Source: Desulfofustis glycolicus DSM 9705
GTDB taxonomy: Bacteria; Desulfobacterota; Desulfobulbia; Desulfobulbales; Desulfocapsaceae
Assembly: GCF_900130015.1 (NCBI RefSeq)
Contig: NZ_FQXS01000016.1
Location: forward strand, 1 to 64,000
Length of the DNA stretch: 64,000 nt
Reading direction: 5' to 3'
The notes beneath the pieces are model-generated. The model saw only the letters and a list, made by a program, of their open reading frames with translations, was not told where the DNA came from and made no database searches. The stretch's first letter is position 1. Every line of letters starts with the position of its first letter. Shown here piece after piece: positions 1-8,409 of the stretch. Made by a program: the position numbers and the translations under genes.

Positions 1-277
1 AACACCGAATCGTGTTTACGACTGGTGACGGCTGTGGCCATGGAGATCTCTGACGAGTGGGAAGCTGGGAAAGCATATTTAACCTTTGAATAATTGCTGG
101 AACTTGGTGCTGGCTCTGCTCCACAGCCTTTTTGTTGGAGCCCCGTCGGAGACGCCTCTCCGTCATCGCCATCTTCAGGTCCAGCGCTGAAGGTTGAGGT
201 TGTCAAGGCTGCGAGGAACGAGCACCCGAAGGGCTTGGCCTGGACGATCTCAGCTGTCCGCGCTACTCAGGAGTGCA

Positions 278-442
278 TGTGTTGAAAGAATTGAAAGGAT
301 AGTGAATTTACAGAAAGGATGTTGCTTTATCGGTGAGGGAATATGGCGAGTGTATTTTCGGCAAAAGTTGTTAGGATACTTTGACGAAAAGAGCCTTCGA
401 ATCCAGGATGAAAAAGGCCGTTTAAAGAGAAACTATGTGTAA
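278..442 (+). pseudogene. C-terminal remnant of a transposase
   Basis: An open stretch of about 55 codons ends in a pattern (GIWRVYF, LLGYFDE, LRIQDEKGR) that resembles the C-terminal tail of DDE transposases of the IS481/integrase-core kind, where a VYF...LG.LDE...DE.GR ending is common. No catalytic DDE residues and no inverted repeats are visible, so this is at most a dead fragment. The first 277 bases of the window show no gene I can support. The family assignment rests on pattern memory only. Confidence 0.35.
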
Positions 443-536
443 GCGATGTGGTGACATAGTTGTAAATGATGTCCAGTACTGAACATTGGGTGCGTCACTA
501 CTAATCACTTTTTATAGATTTTACTGCGGAGAAAAC

Positions 537-944
537 ATGACAAATTCCATCGTTCGCCTTAATCCGCCGACATTGCCTAATGCCGGCGAAATGGGATATT
601 CACAGATCTCGATAGTCGAGCCGGGTCGTATAGCTTATATATCGGGGCAAGTGGCTTGGCAGTCAAACGGCGCGCCTGTACCAGAAGGTTTGGTAGAGCA
701 AATGAAGATAGTTTCAAAAAATGCGCGCGCGGCTTTAGATGCTGTAGCTGCAAAACCTGAGCATGTGGTGGTGGCACGTATTTATATGGTTGATCTCACG
801 GCCGAAAGATTAGAGGAACTGATGCCACCGTTTATAGCCACCTTCGACGGTGCTCAACCTTGTGTTACTGGTGTTGGCGTTGAAGCGCTGGCAGCCCCGG
901 ATCTACAAGTCGAAATGGAGCTGGTTGTCAGACTCCCTGATTAA
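537..944 (+). CDS. RidA/YjgF-family protein
   Basis: Protein of 135 residues with the usual length and layout of the Rid (YjgF/YER057c/UK114) superfamily: an AYISGQVAW segment near the start, an NARAALDAVAAKPEHVVVARIYMVD block, and a VGVEALAAPDLQVEMELVV C-terminal strand. RidA proper hydrolyses reactive enamine/imine intermediates such as 2-aminoacrylate in the cytosol. The arginine that binds the substrate carboxylate in true RidA is not visible: the segment reads QPCVTGVGV. The protein is therefore more likely one of the divergent Rid subfamilies of unknown substrate. The ATG at 537 is chosen over an in-frame start at 486 because a GGAG sits just upstream and the family begins there. It stands alone between transposase debris. 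Confidence 0.8.
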   Translation: MTNSIVRLNPPTLPNAGEMGYSQISIVEPGRIAYISGQVAWQSNGAPVPEGLVEQMKIVSKNARAALDAVAAKPEHVVVARIYMVDLTAERLEELMPPFIATFDGAQPCVTGVGVEALAAPDLQVEMELVVRLPD

Positions 945-1112
945 CAAACTATTGCTTTCAGGGCGCGGAAATTGTGAATATTTGTAGGGCTGAGTTGTAT
1001 GGCCTGGCAAGTCAATGAACTACGCACCTTCGGCGCCGGACGGCTTACACTGCACTTCGCTTCGTTCTAGACACCGGTTATTGAAGCGTTGGCCTTGAAA
1101 AGCGCGATGTAA

Positions 1113-1475
1113 ACAGAACTAATACTGAAGATTCAAAACCAAAAAGATATTGAAAGCGATCTGGTTAAGATTGATGACATTGGAAAAGGATATCCTCACA
1201 TGCTGCCATATCTGATTCGACGGAAACTGGCGCAGGCCTGGCGGGATCTGGATGTGACGGTTGAGGAAGGTCTAAAAAAGCTGTCGACCTTGTTCACGAT
1301 GGAGCATGAAATCAACGGCAGCCAGACCGGCGGCATGCTCAGCATATCGCAGCCACGGCCGAGCCTAGCTCAGTTATTCTCAGCCCTGGCGATTACTCCG
1401 CCCAGTGCTCTGCCACGTCGAAACGATCGTGTAGGCAGCAGGAAGAAGCTGATCGACAGGAGAAAAGCGAAATAA
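1113..1475 (+). pseudogene. C-terminal fragment of an IS1634/IS4-type transposase
   Basis: The reading frame is open from just after a stop at 1110 to 1475. It encodes a segment with IGKGYPHMLPYLIRRKLA and WRDLDVTVEEGLKKLSTL, followed by a basic end (SRKKLIDRRKAK). The combination of 'L.VTVEEGLKEL' and a late 'LP' plus basic tail is typical of the C-terminus of IS1634-like transposases. The catalytic core is missing and no terminal inverted repeats are seen, so it is a truncated relic. The first ATG (1200) lies inside the conserved part and is not a real start. Confidence 0.5.
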
Positions 1476-1532
1476 ATTCGATTCCTTGGGTGCCAACTGT
1501 GGCTGCCCTATATGTGGAACATCCGTCTCAAG

Positions 1533-1605
1533 TGGCGCGAGTGTTTATTGCGCCAGAAAAGCAAACTATTATGGCGCGATTCCGAAAATTGCGCCATAAT
1601 AGTTT
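1533..1605. promoter_or_regulatory. Tandem palindromic operators before the Fic gene
   Basis: Two inverted repeats share the core TGGCGC...GCGCCA. The upstream one is TGGCGC (1533-1538) with GCGCCA (1550-1555). The downstream one is a perfect 15-bp inverted repeat, AAACTATTATGGCGC (1563-1577) and GCGCCATAATAGTTT (1591-1605), around a 13-bp spacer. The second ends 4 bp before the proposed ATG. The symmetry and repetition suggest binding sites for a dimeric regulator, plausibly the winged-helix N-terminus of the Fic protein itself (autoregulation; inference). Confidence 0.6.
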
Positions 1606-1609
1606 TATC

Positions 1610-3001
1610 ATGCCAGCACAAATCTCTCCCAAAGACCTTGATAGTATCGTAGAAGCCGTGAGTTCCTTTCCGAATGGTGGTGGAATTGAAGAAATTAATT
1701 CGGCACTAGAAGGGAGGATACCTCGTCGAACCTTGCAGCGACGTCTATCACTGCTTGTCGAACAGCAACGTCTCATAGCAGAAGGCAGAGGTAGAGCTCG
1801 TCGCTATCGAGTGCCAAATACCATTGCTGCCGAAATCTCTGCCCCAATTCCGGTCATATCTAGTGAAATAGAAACGTACATCCCTATATCTCCCGAAGGT
1901 CAAGAGATAAAAAGGCTAATTCGTGCACCAATCCAGAGTCGGAATCCAGTGGGGTACAATCGCGCCTTTCTTGATATATACCAACCAAACCAGACATTCT
2001 ATCTTGCTGAGGACATTCGGCATAGGCTTTACGAGCTGGGACGATCGTCGGATGATCAGCAAGTAGCCGGAACCTATGCACAGCAGATATTCAATCGATT
2101 ATTGATCGACCTTTCCTGGAACTCAAGCCGATTGGAAGGAAATACCTATTCGCTATTAGAAACAGAACGACTTCTTGAGCAAGGTGAAACGGCGGAAGGC
2201 AAAAATGCGATGGAAACACAGATGCTTCTGAACCATAAGGATGCCATTGAACTTTTGGTTGAGCAGGCAGCTGAAGTAGGTTTCAATAGATATACTATTC
2301 TCAATCTGCATGCCTTGCTGTCCAACAACCTTTTGGCAGACCCACAGGCATGCGGTCGATTAAGAACCACTCCGGTAAAGATCGGAGGGAGTGTGTATCA
2401 TCCTTTAGAAGTACCTCAACTGATTGATGAATGTTTCAGGCAAATACTTACCCTTACATCAGAAATTGAGGATCCTTTCGAACAAGCCTTTTTTGCAATG
2501 GTACATCTGCCATATCTGCAGCCGTTTTTGGATGTTAACAAACGTGTTTCGCGCCTTGCCGCCAATATCCCCTTGATTCGTCGGAACCTCTGTCCCCTCT
2601 CCTTTCTCGATGTGCCAACTCAGGCCTACATTGACGGCACTGTGGCCGTTTATGAGGTGAATAAGGTTGAACTCCTCCGTGATGTCTTTGTGTGGGCTTA
2701 TGAACGATCCTACAAGAGGTACTCTGCTATCCGGCAGTCCATGGGCGAGCCTGATCCTTTCAGGCTGCAGTACCGGCAGCAGATCAAAAAACTCGTGGCT
2801 GAGGTAGTGCGTGATGGCATGGACAAGCGAAGGGCCGCTAACTGGATAGCAAAGATGTCTGGAAGAGAGATCCCAATCAACGATAAGGCCCGCTTTGTAG
2901 AAGTGGTCGAGACAGAGCTTATCAATCTGCACGAGGGGAATTTTGCTCGCTACCAATTGCGCCCCTCAGAATTCTCGGATTGGAAAAAGGTATGGTCTTG
3001 A
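1610..3001 (+). CDS. Fic-family protein with N-terminal winged helix and degenerate Fic motif
   Basis: About 463 residues. Residues ~1-80 look like a winged-helix DNA-binding segment (IEEINSALEG, RRTLQRRLSLLVEQQRLI). Residues ~120-400 are a Fic fold. An inhibitory-helix type motif (S/T)xxxE(G/N) is visible as SSRLEGN near residue 172. The catalytic loop near residue 300 reads LQPFLDVNKRVSRL, where canonical AMPylating Fic proteins have HPFxxGNGRxxR, so the catalytic His is Gln and the first Gly of the anion hole is Val. This matches a large uncharacterised Fic branch; transfer of AMP by the usual mechanism looks unlikely. The start at 1610 is chosen because upstream in-frame starts (1490, 1571) would place the large palindrome inside the coding region. 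No good ribosome-binding site is seen, so leaderless initiation is possible. Confidence 0.8.
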   Translation: MPAQISPKDLDSIVEAVSSFPNGGGIEEINSALEGRIPRRTLQRRLSLLVEQQRLIAEGRGRARRYRVPNTIAAEISAPIPVISSEIETYIPISPEGQEIKRLIRAPIQSRNPVGYNRAFLDIYQPNQTFYLAEDIRHRLYELGRSSDDQQVAGTYAQQIFNRLLIDLSWNSSRLEGNTYSLLETERLLEQGETAEGKNAMETQMLLNHKDAIELLVEQAAEVGFNRYTILNLHALLSNNLLADPQACGRLRTTPVKIGGSVYHPLEVPQLIDECFRQILTLTSEIEDPFEQAFFAMVHLPYLQPFLDVNKRVSRLAANIPLIRRNLCPLSFLDVPTQAYIDGTVAVYEVNKVELLRDVFVWAYERSYKRYSAIRQSMGEPDPFRLQYRQQIKKLVAEVVRDGMDKRRAANWIAKMSGREIPINDKARFVEVVETELINLHEGNFARYQLRPSEFSDWKKVWS

Positions 3002-3012
3002 GAAATGGTACA

Positions 3013-3166
3013 GGGGTCAGGTCTCAACACTTAACATATTGAACAGTGCGATGCTTAAAGGAAGCTGAAGTCAAAAACTTGATGTGTCAGATGTTGAGAC
3101 TCTTTATTAACTGGGTCATAAATCTTTTCGGAGCGGGAGTTGCTACAGATATCTCCGAGGTCTTGC
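3013..3166. repeat. Dispersed repeat, copy 1 (REP/MITE-like)
   Basis: This stretch matches 18139-18288 along its whole length with scattered substitutions. It starts with GGGGTCAGGTCTCAACACTT and contains an imperfect inverted repeat: GTCTCAACAC near 3021 and GTTGAGAC near 3093. It has no coding potential. The GGTCAGGTCTCAACACTT-type ends are of the kind seen beside REP-associated tyrosine transposase (RAYT) genes, but no such transposase lies in the window. Confidence 0.7.
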
Positions 3167-3285
3167 GGGGGAGGGCAGCTGGAGCGGACGGGTTTTCGCT
3201 ATTGGTTGCGTTCAAATATCGTACGGCGGATCTCACCTGAAGCGTTCTGTTTACGAAGGATTTGATCTTCATCTTTGTCAGGGTT

Positions 3286-4410
3286 TCAAACCGAGCGGTG
3301 ACGAAAGAGCCAGGCAGCCAAAGGCAGGGTCACCGCGGCCATCAACAGCAGGGGCCAGAGCTGGGGCCAGACCATGGCACTGTTTGCCCCTTCAAGAAAG
3401 ATAGTGCGAAGGGCAATGATGATGTAGCGTACCGGATTGATGAGATCTGCATTTTGCAGCCAAGAGGGCATATTCTCGATAGGTGTGGCGAATCCTGAAA
3501 GGGTGACGGCGGGCATGATAAAGAGAAACGAGCCGAGCAGTCCCTGCTGCATGGTCATGGCCAGCGATGAGACAAGCAAGCCGACACCGACAATGGTGAT
3601 GATAAAGGCGAGCAGGGAGAGGACGAGTGCGGTGATCGTGCCGCGAAACGGCACGCCGAACCAGTAGATGGCACCGACCGCAAAAATGAGCGCATCCAAG
3701 AGGCCGAAGACGATACCCGGCAGCGATTTCCCGATCAGGATCTCTCCGGCGCTGAAGGGGGCGACCAGCAACTGGTCGAAGGTGCCGAACTCACGCTCCC
3801 TGGCCACCGAGAGGCTGGTCAGGATCATGACCACTACCATGCTGATGATACCGCCGAGTGCTGAGACGAAAAACCACCGCGAGCGCAGGTTCTCGTTGAA
3901 CCAGGCCCGGTCATCGAGCCGCAGGCCCGGGCCGGTGGTGGCGACCATCCCTCGTTCAACCAACTCCTGATTGAACTGCTCGACCATGGAGCTGAAGTAG
4001 CCCATGGCGATGAGCGCCACGTTGGGATTGCGGCCATCGGCGATAACCTGAATGGTTGCCGGTCTGCCGTTTTGCAGGGCGTTGTCGAATTCCGGTCCGA
4101 TATGGATGGCCAGGCGGGCGTCTTGGTTGTCGATGATTTCGTTCAGCTGATGCTGGTCTTCGAGGTACCCGGCCGGCCGGAAGATGCCGGATCCCTCGAC
4201 ATGGACCAGCAACTGCCGGGAGAGGGCGGTGCGGGATTCATCAAAGACCGCATAACGGACATTCTGCAGGTCATAGGTGGCGGCATAACCGAACACGAAA
4301 AACTGGATGAGTGGCGGGCCGATGATGACAAATCGGCTCTTCTTGTCTTTTAATACCATCATGAATTCTTTCTGGACGATGGCCAGTATCCTGAGGAGAA
4401 ATGCTTTCAT
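3286..4410 (-). CDS. ABC-2 type export permease
   Basis: 374-residue inner-membrane permease of the ABC-2 (YbhS/YhhJ) family. It has one N-terminal membrane segment near residue 30 (FVIIGPPLIQFFVFGYA), a large periplasmic loop to about residue 170, then five membrane segments. The AREREFGTFDQLLVAPFSAGEILIGK block between the first two of these is the family's coupling-helix signature. It is the last gene of a minus-strand efflux operon and overlaps the upstream permease by 4 bp (ATGA). Together the two permeases should form the membrane channel driven by the double ATPase. Substrate is unknown; relatives export drugs or small organic compounds. Confidence 0.9.
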   Translation of the reverse strand: MKAFLLRILAIVQKEFMMVLKDKKSRFVIIGPPLIQFFVFGYAATYDLQNVRYAVFDESRTALSRQLLVHVEGSGIFRPAGYLEDQHQLNEIIDNQDARLAIHIGPEFDNALQNGRPATIQVIADGRNPNVALIAMGYFSSMVEQFNQELVERGMVATTGPGLRLDDRAWFNENLRSRWFFVSALGGIISMVVVMILTSLSVAREREFGTFDQLLVAPFSAGEILIGKSLPGIVFGLLDALIFAVGAIYWFGVPFRGTITALVLSLLAFIITIVGVGLLVSSLAMTMQQGLLGSFLFIMPAVTLSGFATPIENMPSWLQNADLINPVRYIIIALRTIFLEGANSAMVWPQLWPLLLMAAVTLPLAAWLFRHRSV

Positions 4411-5540
4411 TTTTCCAGCCTCTTGGTGATGTTGCCATAGGCCAGACGGAGAAAGATTATTGCCATCGCCGCCAGGACCAGTCCACCCGGGACGAGTACC
4501 GGCCAGACGTCGCCGGCCATGAACAGGGTGTGACTGATATCGACAAAATAGCGGGCAGGCACGATATGGCTGATGACCTGAATCGGCAGCGGTGTGGACT
4601 CCAGATCAAATATCAGGCCGGAGAGAAAGAATGCGGGCAGAAAACCGGCGACAATCGAGACCTGGGCCGCAACGAACTGGATGCGGATCGCTGCCGAAAG
4701 CAGCAGGCCGAAGCCGAGCGATGCCAGCATGAACAGCGAACTGAACAGGAGAAGGGCTGGCACCGAGCCGCGAAAGGGTACCTGGAAAACCAGTATTGCC
4801 ACCAGCACCGACATCCCCATGCCGAGCATGCCGAGAATATAGTAAGGGAAGATCTTGCCGATCAGGATCTCGATGCGCCTCAGAGGGGTGACCAGCAGAG
4901 CCTCCATGGTGCCGCGTTCCCATTCCCGTGCCACCACCAGGGCGGTGAGGAGAATACCGATCAGGGTCATGATGAGCGTGATAAGACCGGGAATGATGAA
5001 GTTGCGGCTTTCCGTGCTCTCGTTGAACCAGACCCGCGGCGAGACCATCACCGCCGGCAGCCCGGCCGTCTCGCCGCGTGCCAGTCGCATGGATGACCAG
5101 TTGCCCAGTGCCGTCCGCACATAACCCTGGATCAGCCGGGCCCGGTTGGCGTCAATACCGTTGACGATGAGCTGTACCGGCGCCTCTTGTCCACTGAGCA
5201 TTTGGGCACTGAAATCGGACTGCAAGCGGATAATGGCATGGGCCGTGCGATTTCTGATCAGTTCCTCCGCCTCGGCCATGGTGCGGGTCGGCAGCAGTTC
5301 GAAATTGGGAGAGAGATCAAACCGTGCGATCAGCTCCCTGGCAACACTGCTGCCGTCATCATCGACCAGGGCGGTGGGAATATGGTCGGCGTCCAGCGTT
5401 ACCCCATAACCGAAGAGAAAAAGCAGGACCATCGGCATCACGATTGCGAGGGCAATGCTGCTTGGATCACGCAGAATCTGTAACGTCTCCTTTTGCAGGA
5501 TACCGCGGAGCCGCATGAGAAAAAGGAGTTTGCCCTTCAT
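4407..5540 (-). CDS. ABC-2 type export permease
   Basis: 377-residue ABC-2 permease of the YbhR/YhhJ kind, paralogous to its downstream neighbour. N-terminal membrane segment around residues 27-47 (LAIVMPMVLLFLFGYGV), periplasmic domain with NGIDANRARLIQGYV, then the membrane domain with the family signature AREWERGTMEALLVTPLRRIEILIGK. It overlaps the ATPase gene upstream by 4 bp and the second permease downstream by 4 bp, so the three are translationally coupled. It most likely heterodimerises with the 3286-4410 product. Confidence 0.9.
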   Translation of the reverse strand: MKGKLLFLMRLRGILQKETLQILRDPSSIALAIVMPMVLLFLFGYGVTLDADHIPTALVDDDGSSVARELIARFDLSPNFELLPTRTMAEAEELIRNRTAHAIIRLQSDFSAQMLSGQEAPVQLIVNGIDANRARLIQGYVRTALGNWSSMRLARGETAGLPAVMVSPRVWFNESTESRNFIIPGLITLIMTLIGILLTALVVAREWERGTMEALLVTPLRRIEILIGKIFPYYILGMLGMGMSVLVAILVFQVPFRGSVPALLLFSSLFMLASLGFGLLLSAAIRIQFVAAQVSIVAGFLPAFFLSGLIFDLESTPLPIQVISHIVPARYFVDISHTLFMAGDVWPVLVPGGLVLAAMAIIFLRLAYGNITKRLEK

Positions 5541-7354
5541 GGCCTCTTGCCCTCCCCCATGGGTGTCGCCGGGGCGGACTGCGGCGTGATCACCGTTCCT
5601 TCGGCCAGAGCGATAAAAGCGTCATCCATGGTGGGGTGCGGGGTGTCGGCGGTTTTTGCCAGTTCGCGAATTTCTGTCGGTGTGCCGAAGGCGAGCGTGT
5701 CGCCCTGGCTCATGATCAGCATCCGGTCGCAGTATTCCGCCTCTTCCATGAAATGGGTGGTGACCACCACGGTGGTGCCCTGTTCGGCAAAGGTATTGAT
5801 GCGCAGCCAGAATTCACGGCGGGCGAAGGGGTCGACTCCGGAGGTCGGTTCATCGAGAAAGAGGATATCCGGCTCATGCAGCAGCGCCACCGCCATGGCC
5901 AGACGCTGTTTGTTGCCACCGGGCAGGGCCCCGGCCGGGGTGTCGGCCCATTTGGCCAGCGAGAATTCGGCAAAGGCCCATTCTATCCTGGTCTTCAACC
6001 GTTTACCGGAAAGCCCGTAGGCCTTGCCGAAAAAACCGAGGTTTTCCCGGGTGGTGAGCTGGCCGTAGAGGGAGAACTGCTGGGCCATGTATCCCAGGCG
6101 GGACCTGGCCCGGGCACGGGAGCGGCGCAGGTCGTGACCGGCCACGGAGATTTCCCCACCGCTGGCCGGCAGCAGGCCGCAGAGTATGCGGAAGGTGGTG
6201 CTCTTGCCGGCACCATTGGGGCCGAGCAAGCCAAAGATTTCCCCACGCCTCACGGTAAAGGTGAGTTTTTTCACCGCTTCGAACGTGCCGAACAGCTTCT
6301 GCAGGTTATCGGCACGAACGATCTCGTCTTGATCGTGACCGGGGTGCGTTGATCCCACCGACGAAGGTCGGTGCTGATGGTCTGAACGGGGAATCAAGGC
6401 CATGAAGGCATCTTCAAAGGTGGGTTGTGCCTGGTGGGTGGTAATCGGCCCCAGGGTATCGGTAAGTGTCGTTGCGTCCACCTTTTCGGCAAGGACGGTT
6501 CGTACTTTTCCGGAACGAATAGTGACATCGACAACATCGGCCCTGCCGGAAAGGTGCGTGTAGATGGTACGTAAGTTCCTGTCGGGTGAGGCGTCGAGCA
6601 GCAGCGTCCGGCCGGCCATGGGCTTGATGAATGCGTCGGCGGTGCCCTCGGCGAGCACTTTCCCTTCGTGGAGTACCACCACCTGGTCGCATTTTTCGGC
6701 CTCATCGAGGTAGGCGGTGGAGACCAGCACGCCGATGCCATCTCTTTCGACCAGCTCATTGACGATCTTCCACAACTCCCGGCGGGAGACGGGATCAACA
6801 CCCACCGTCGGCTCATCAAGGAGCAGAATTTCCGGGGATTTGATCAGGGCGCAGGCCAGGCCCAGCTTCTGCTTCATCCCGCCGGAGAGCGCCCCGGCCC
6901 GCCGACCTGTGTAGGCGCCCAGACTGGTCATCTGCAGCAGCCGGGTAAACTTTTCCGTGCGCTCCGTGCCGGCAACACCCTGCAGATCGGCGTAGAGAGT
7001 CATATTCTCCGCCACGGTCAGGTCTTGGTAGAGTCCAAATTTCTGCGGCATATAACCGACCCGGCTCTGGATCTCCAGGGTGTCGGCGATGCTGTCCCGA
7101 CCCAACACCGTGACGCTGCCGGAGGTGGGTACCAGAAGGCCGGCGCTGATACGGATAAGGGTCGTCTTGCCGGCACCGTCCGCCCCGACCAGTCCGGTGA
7201 TGCAGCCACGGTGAACAACGAAACTGACGCTATCCAGGGCCTTGACTTCCGGCTTGTTTTTGTCGGAGAAAGATTTGCAGAGTTCCCGGACCAGCAGTAT
7301 GCCCTTTGCCTGTGTTTCAGCGGGCTGTGGGGTTATTTGCGGTGGGCTGCTCAT
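5537..7354 (-). CDS. Double-ATPase subunit of an ABC exporter (YbhF-like)
   Basis: 605 residues containing two complete ABC nucleotide-binding domains (about 18-250 and 330-575). Walker A motifs are GADGAGKTTL and GPNGAGKSTT. Walker B segments ILLLDEPTVGVDP and ILFLDEPTSGVDP are intact. The first signature motif is LSGGMKQ; the second is changed to LPGGNKQ, so the two sites may be functionally unequal. Tandem-ATPase architecture is typical of YbhF, which works with two ABC-2 permeases and a HlyD-type adaptor. The start at 7354 shares its A with the stop of the upstream adaptor gene. Role: energises efflux across the inner membrane. Confidence 0.92.
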   Translation of the reverse strand: MSSPPQITPQPAETQAKGILLVRELCKSFSDKNKPEVKALDSVSFVVHRGCITGLVGADGAGKTTLIRISAGLLVPTSGSVTVLGRDSIADTLEIQSRVGYMPQKFGLYQDLTVAENMTLYADLQGVAGTERTEKFTRLLQMTSLGAYTGRRAGALSGGMKQKLGLACALIKSPEILLLDEPTVGVDPVSRRELWKIVNELVERDGIGVLVSTAYLDEAEKCDQVVVLHEGKVLAEGTADAFIKPMAGRTLLLDASPDRNLRTIYTHLSGRADVVDVTIRSGKVRTVLAEKVDATTLTDTLGPITTHQAQPTFEDAFMALIPRSDHQHRPSSVGSTHPGHDQDEIVRADNLQKLFGTFEAVKKLTFTVRRGEIFGLLGPNGAGKSTTFRILCGLLPASGGEISVAGHDLRRSRARARSRLGYMAQQFSLYGQLTTRENLGFFGKAYGLSGKRLKTRIEWAFAEFSLAKWADTPAGALPGGNKQRLAMAVALLHEPDILFLDEPTSGVDPFARREFWLRINTFAEQGTTVVVTTHFMEEAEYCDRMLIMSQGDTLAFGTPTEIRELAKTADTPHPTMDDAFIALAEGTVITPQSAPATPMGEGKRP

Positions 7355-8394
7355 TATTGCCGGTTCGTCGCAGGCGAGGCCGAAACTGCATCGCTCGGTA
7401 TGGTTTCCGTTTCGAGAGTGACGGTGACCGGCATGCCGAGGCGAAGCCGATTTTCCGGATCAGGCACCATGACCCTCGTTTCGTACACCAGCTTGGTTCG
7501 CAGGTCTTCGGTTTGCACCGTACGCGGAGTGAATTCGGCAATCGGTGCAATAGAGCCGATCCAGCCTTCAATGGGTTCACCCGGCCAGGAGTCGCCGGCA
7601 ATGCTCGCCTTCATGCCGAGTCGGACCCGGCCCAGCTGCGGTTCGGGCAGATAGGCCCGTACCCATTTGGGATTGGTCAGGGCCAGGGTAAAGACCGGCC
7701 GGGTCGGGCCGGCCATTTCACCCGGTTCGAGGATCCGGCTCTGAATGATGCCGTTGGCGGGGGAGATCAGGGTCCTGTCGGCAAAACGGATGGTGAGGAG
7801 CCGGAGGTTGGCCTGTAAGGCTTCAAGTTGATGCTCGGCGGCGGCAATGTCTTCCTTGCGTGAGCCTTCGACCAGCAGATCGAGCTTTTTCTCCATCACC
7901 TTGAGCCGGGCCTGGGCCATCATGAAGCGGGCCTTGGCGTCATCGAGATCCTGCTGGCTCGAGGCGCCGGTCCGGGAGGTGTTGTTGACCCGGCGGAGGA
8001 CCTGTTCGGCATTGGTCACCTCTACCTGGGCCGCCTCGACCTCTGCTTGCGCCTGGGATATTTCCTGGGGGCGAAAACCGGTAGTGAGTCGGGCAAGCAC
8101 CTGTTTCTGAGCGGCTATTCTGGCTTCCGTTTCGGCGATGGAGGCTTCGAGGCGATAGGTGTTCAGCCGTGCCACAACCTGGCCTGCCGCCACGCTGTCC
8201 CCCTCATCCACCAGGACTTCGGTCAGTCGTTCCTGTTCGGTGAAGGCCAGGCTGGCATCACGGATATCGATGGTGCCGTAAATCTTCAGCGTTCCGTTGT
8301 CCTGTTGTCCATCCCGTCCTTTCCACAGGTTGCTCTGGTAGCCGGCTAATGCCAGGCCGGCAATGAGCAGCAGGAGGATGATTCGTTTCTTCAT
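7354..8394 (-). CDS. HlyD-family membrane-fusion protein (YbhG-like)
   Basis: 346 residues. One N-terminal membrane anchor (residues ~4-18, IILLLLIAGLALAGYQS) is followed by a barrel-sandwich/lipoyl half-motif (VDEGDSVAAGQVVARLN), a long alpha-helical hairpin (about residues 75-190, rich in Ala/Gln/Glu), the second lipoyl half (ADRTLISPANGIIQSRILEPGEMAGP) and a beta-barrel with FTPRTVQTEDLRTKLVYETRV. This is the periplasmic adaptor joining the ABC exporter to the outer-membrane factor encoded immediately upstream. Its stop and the ATPase start overlap. Confidence 0.92.
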   Translation of the reverse strand: MKKRIILLLLIAGLALAGYQSNLWKGRDGQQDNGTLKIYGTIDIRDASLAFTEQERLTEVLVDEGDSVAAGQVVARLNTYRLEASIAETEARIAAQKQVLARLTTGFRPQEISQAQAEVEAAQVEVTNAEQVLRRVNNTSRTGASSQQDLDDAKARFMMAQARLKVMEKKLDLLVEGSRKEDIAAAEHQLEALQANLRLLTIRFADRTLISPANGIIQSRILEPGEMAGPTRPVFTLALTNPKWVRAYLPEPQLGRVRLGMKASIAGDSWPGEPIEGWIGSIAPIAEFTPRTVQTEDLRTKLVYETRVMVPDPENRLRLGMPVTVTLETETIPSDAVSASPATNRQ

Positions 8395-8409
8395 CTTAAG
8401 ACACCATTG

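Noticed and set aside
4401-5096. Long plus-strand open frame opposite the ABC permease
   Set aside because: Antisense to a clearly conserved membrane protein; its charged, low-complexity translation is typical of a GC-rich shadow frame.
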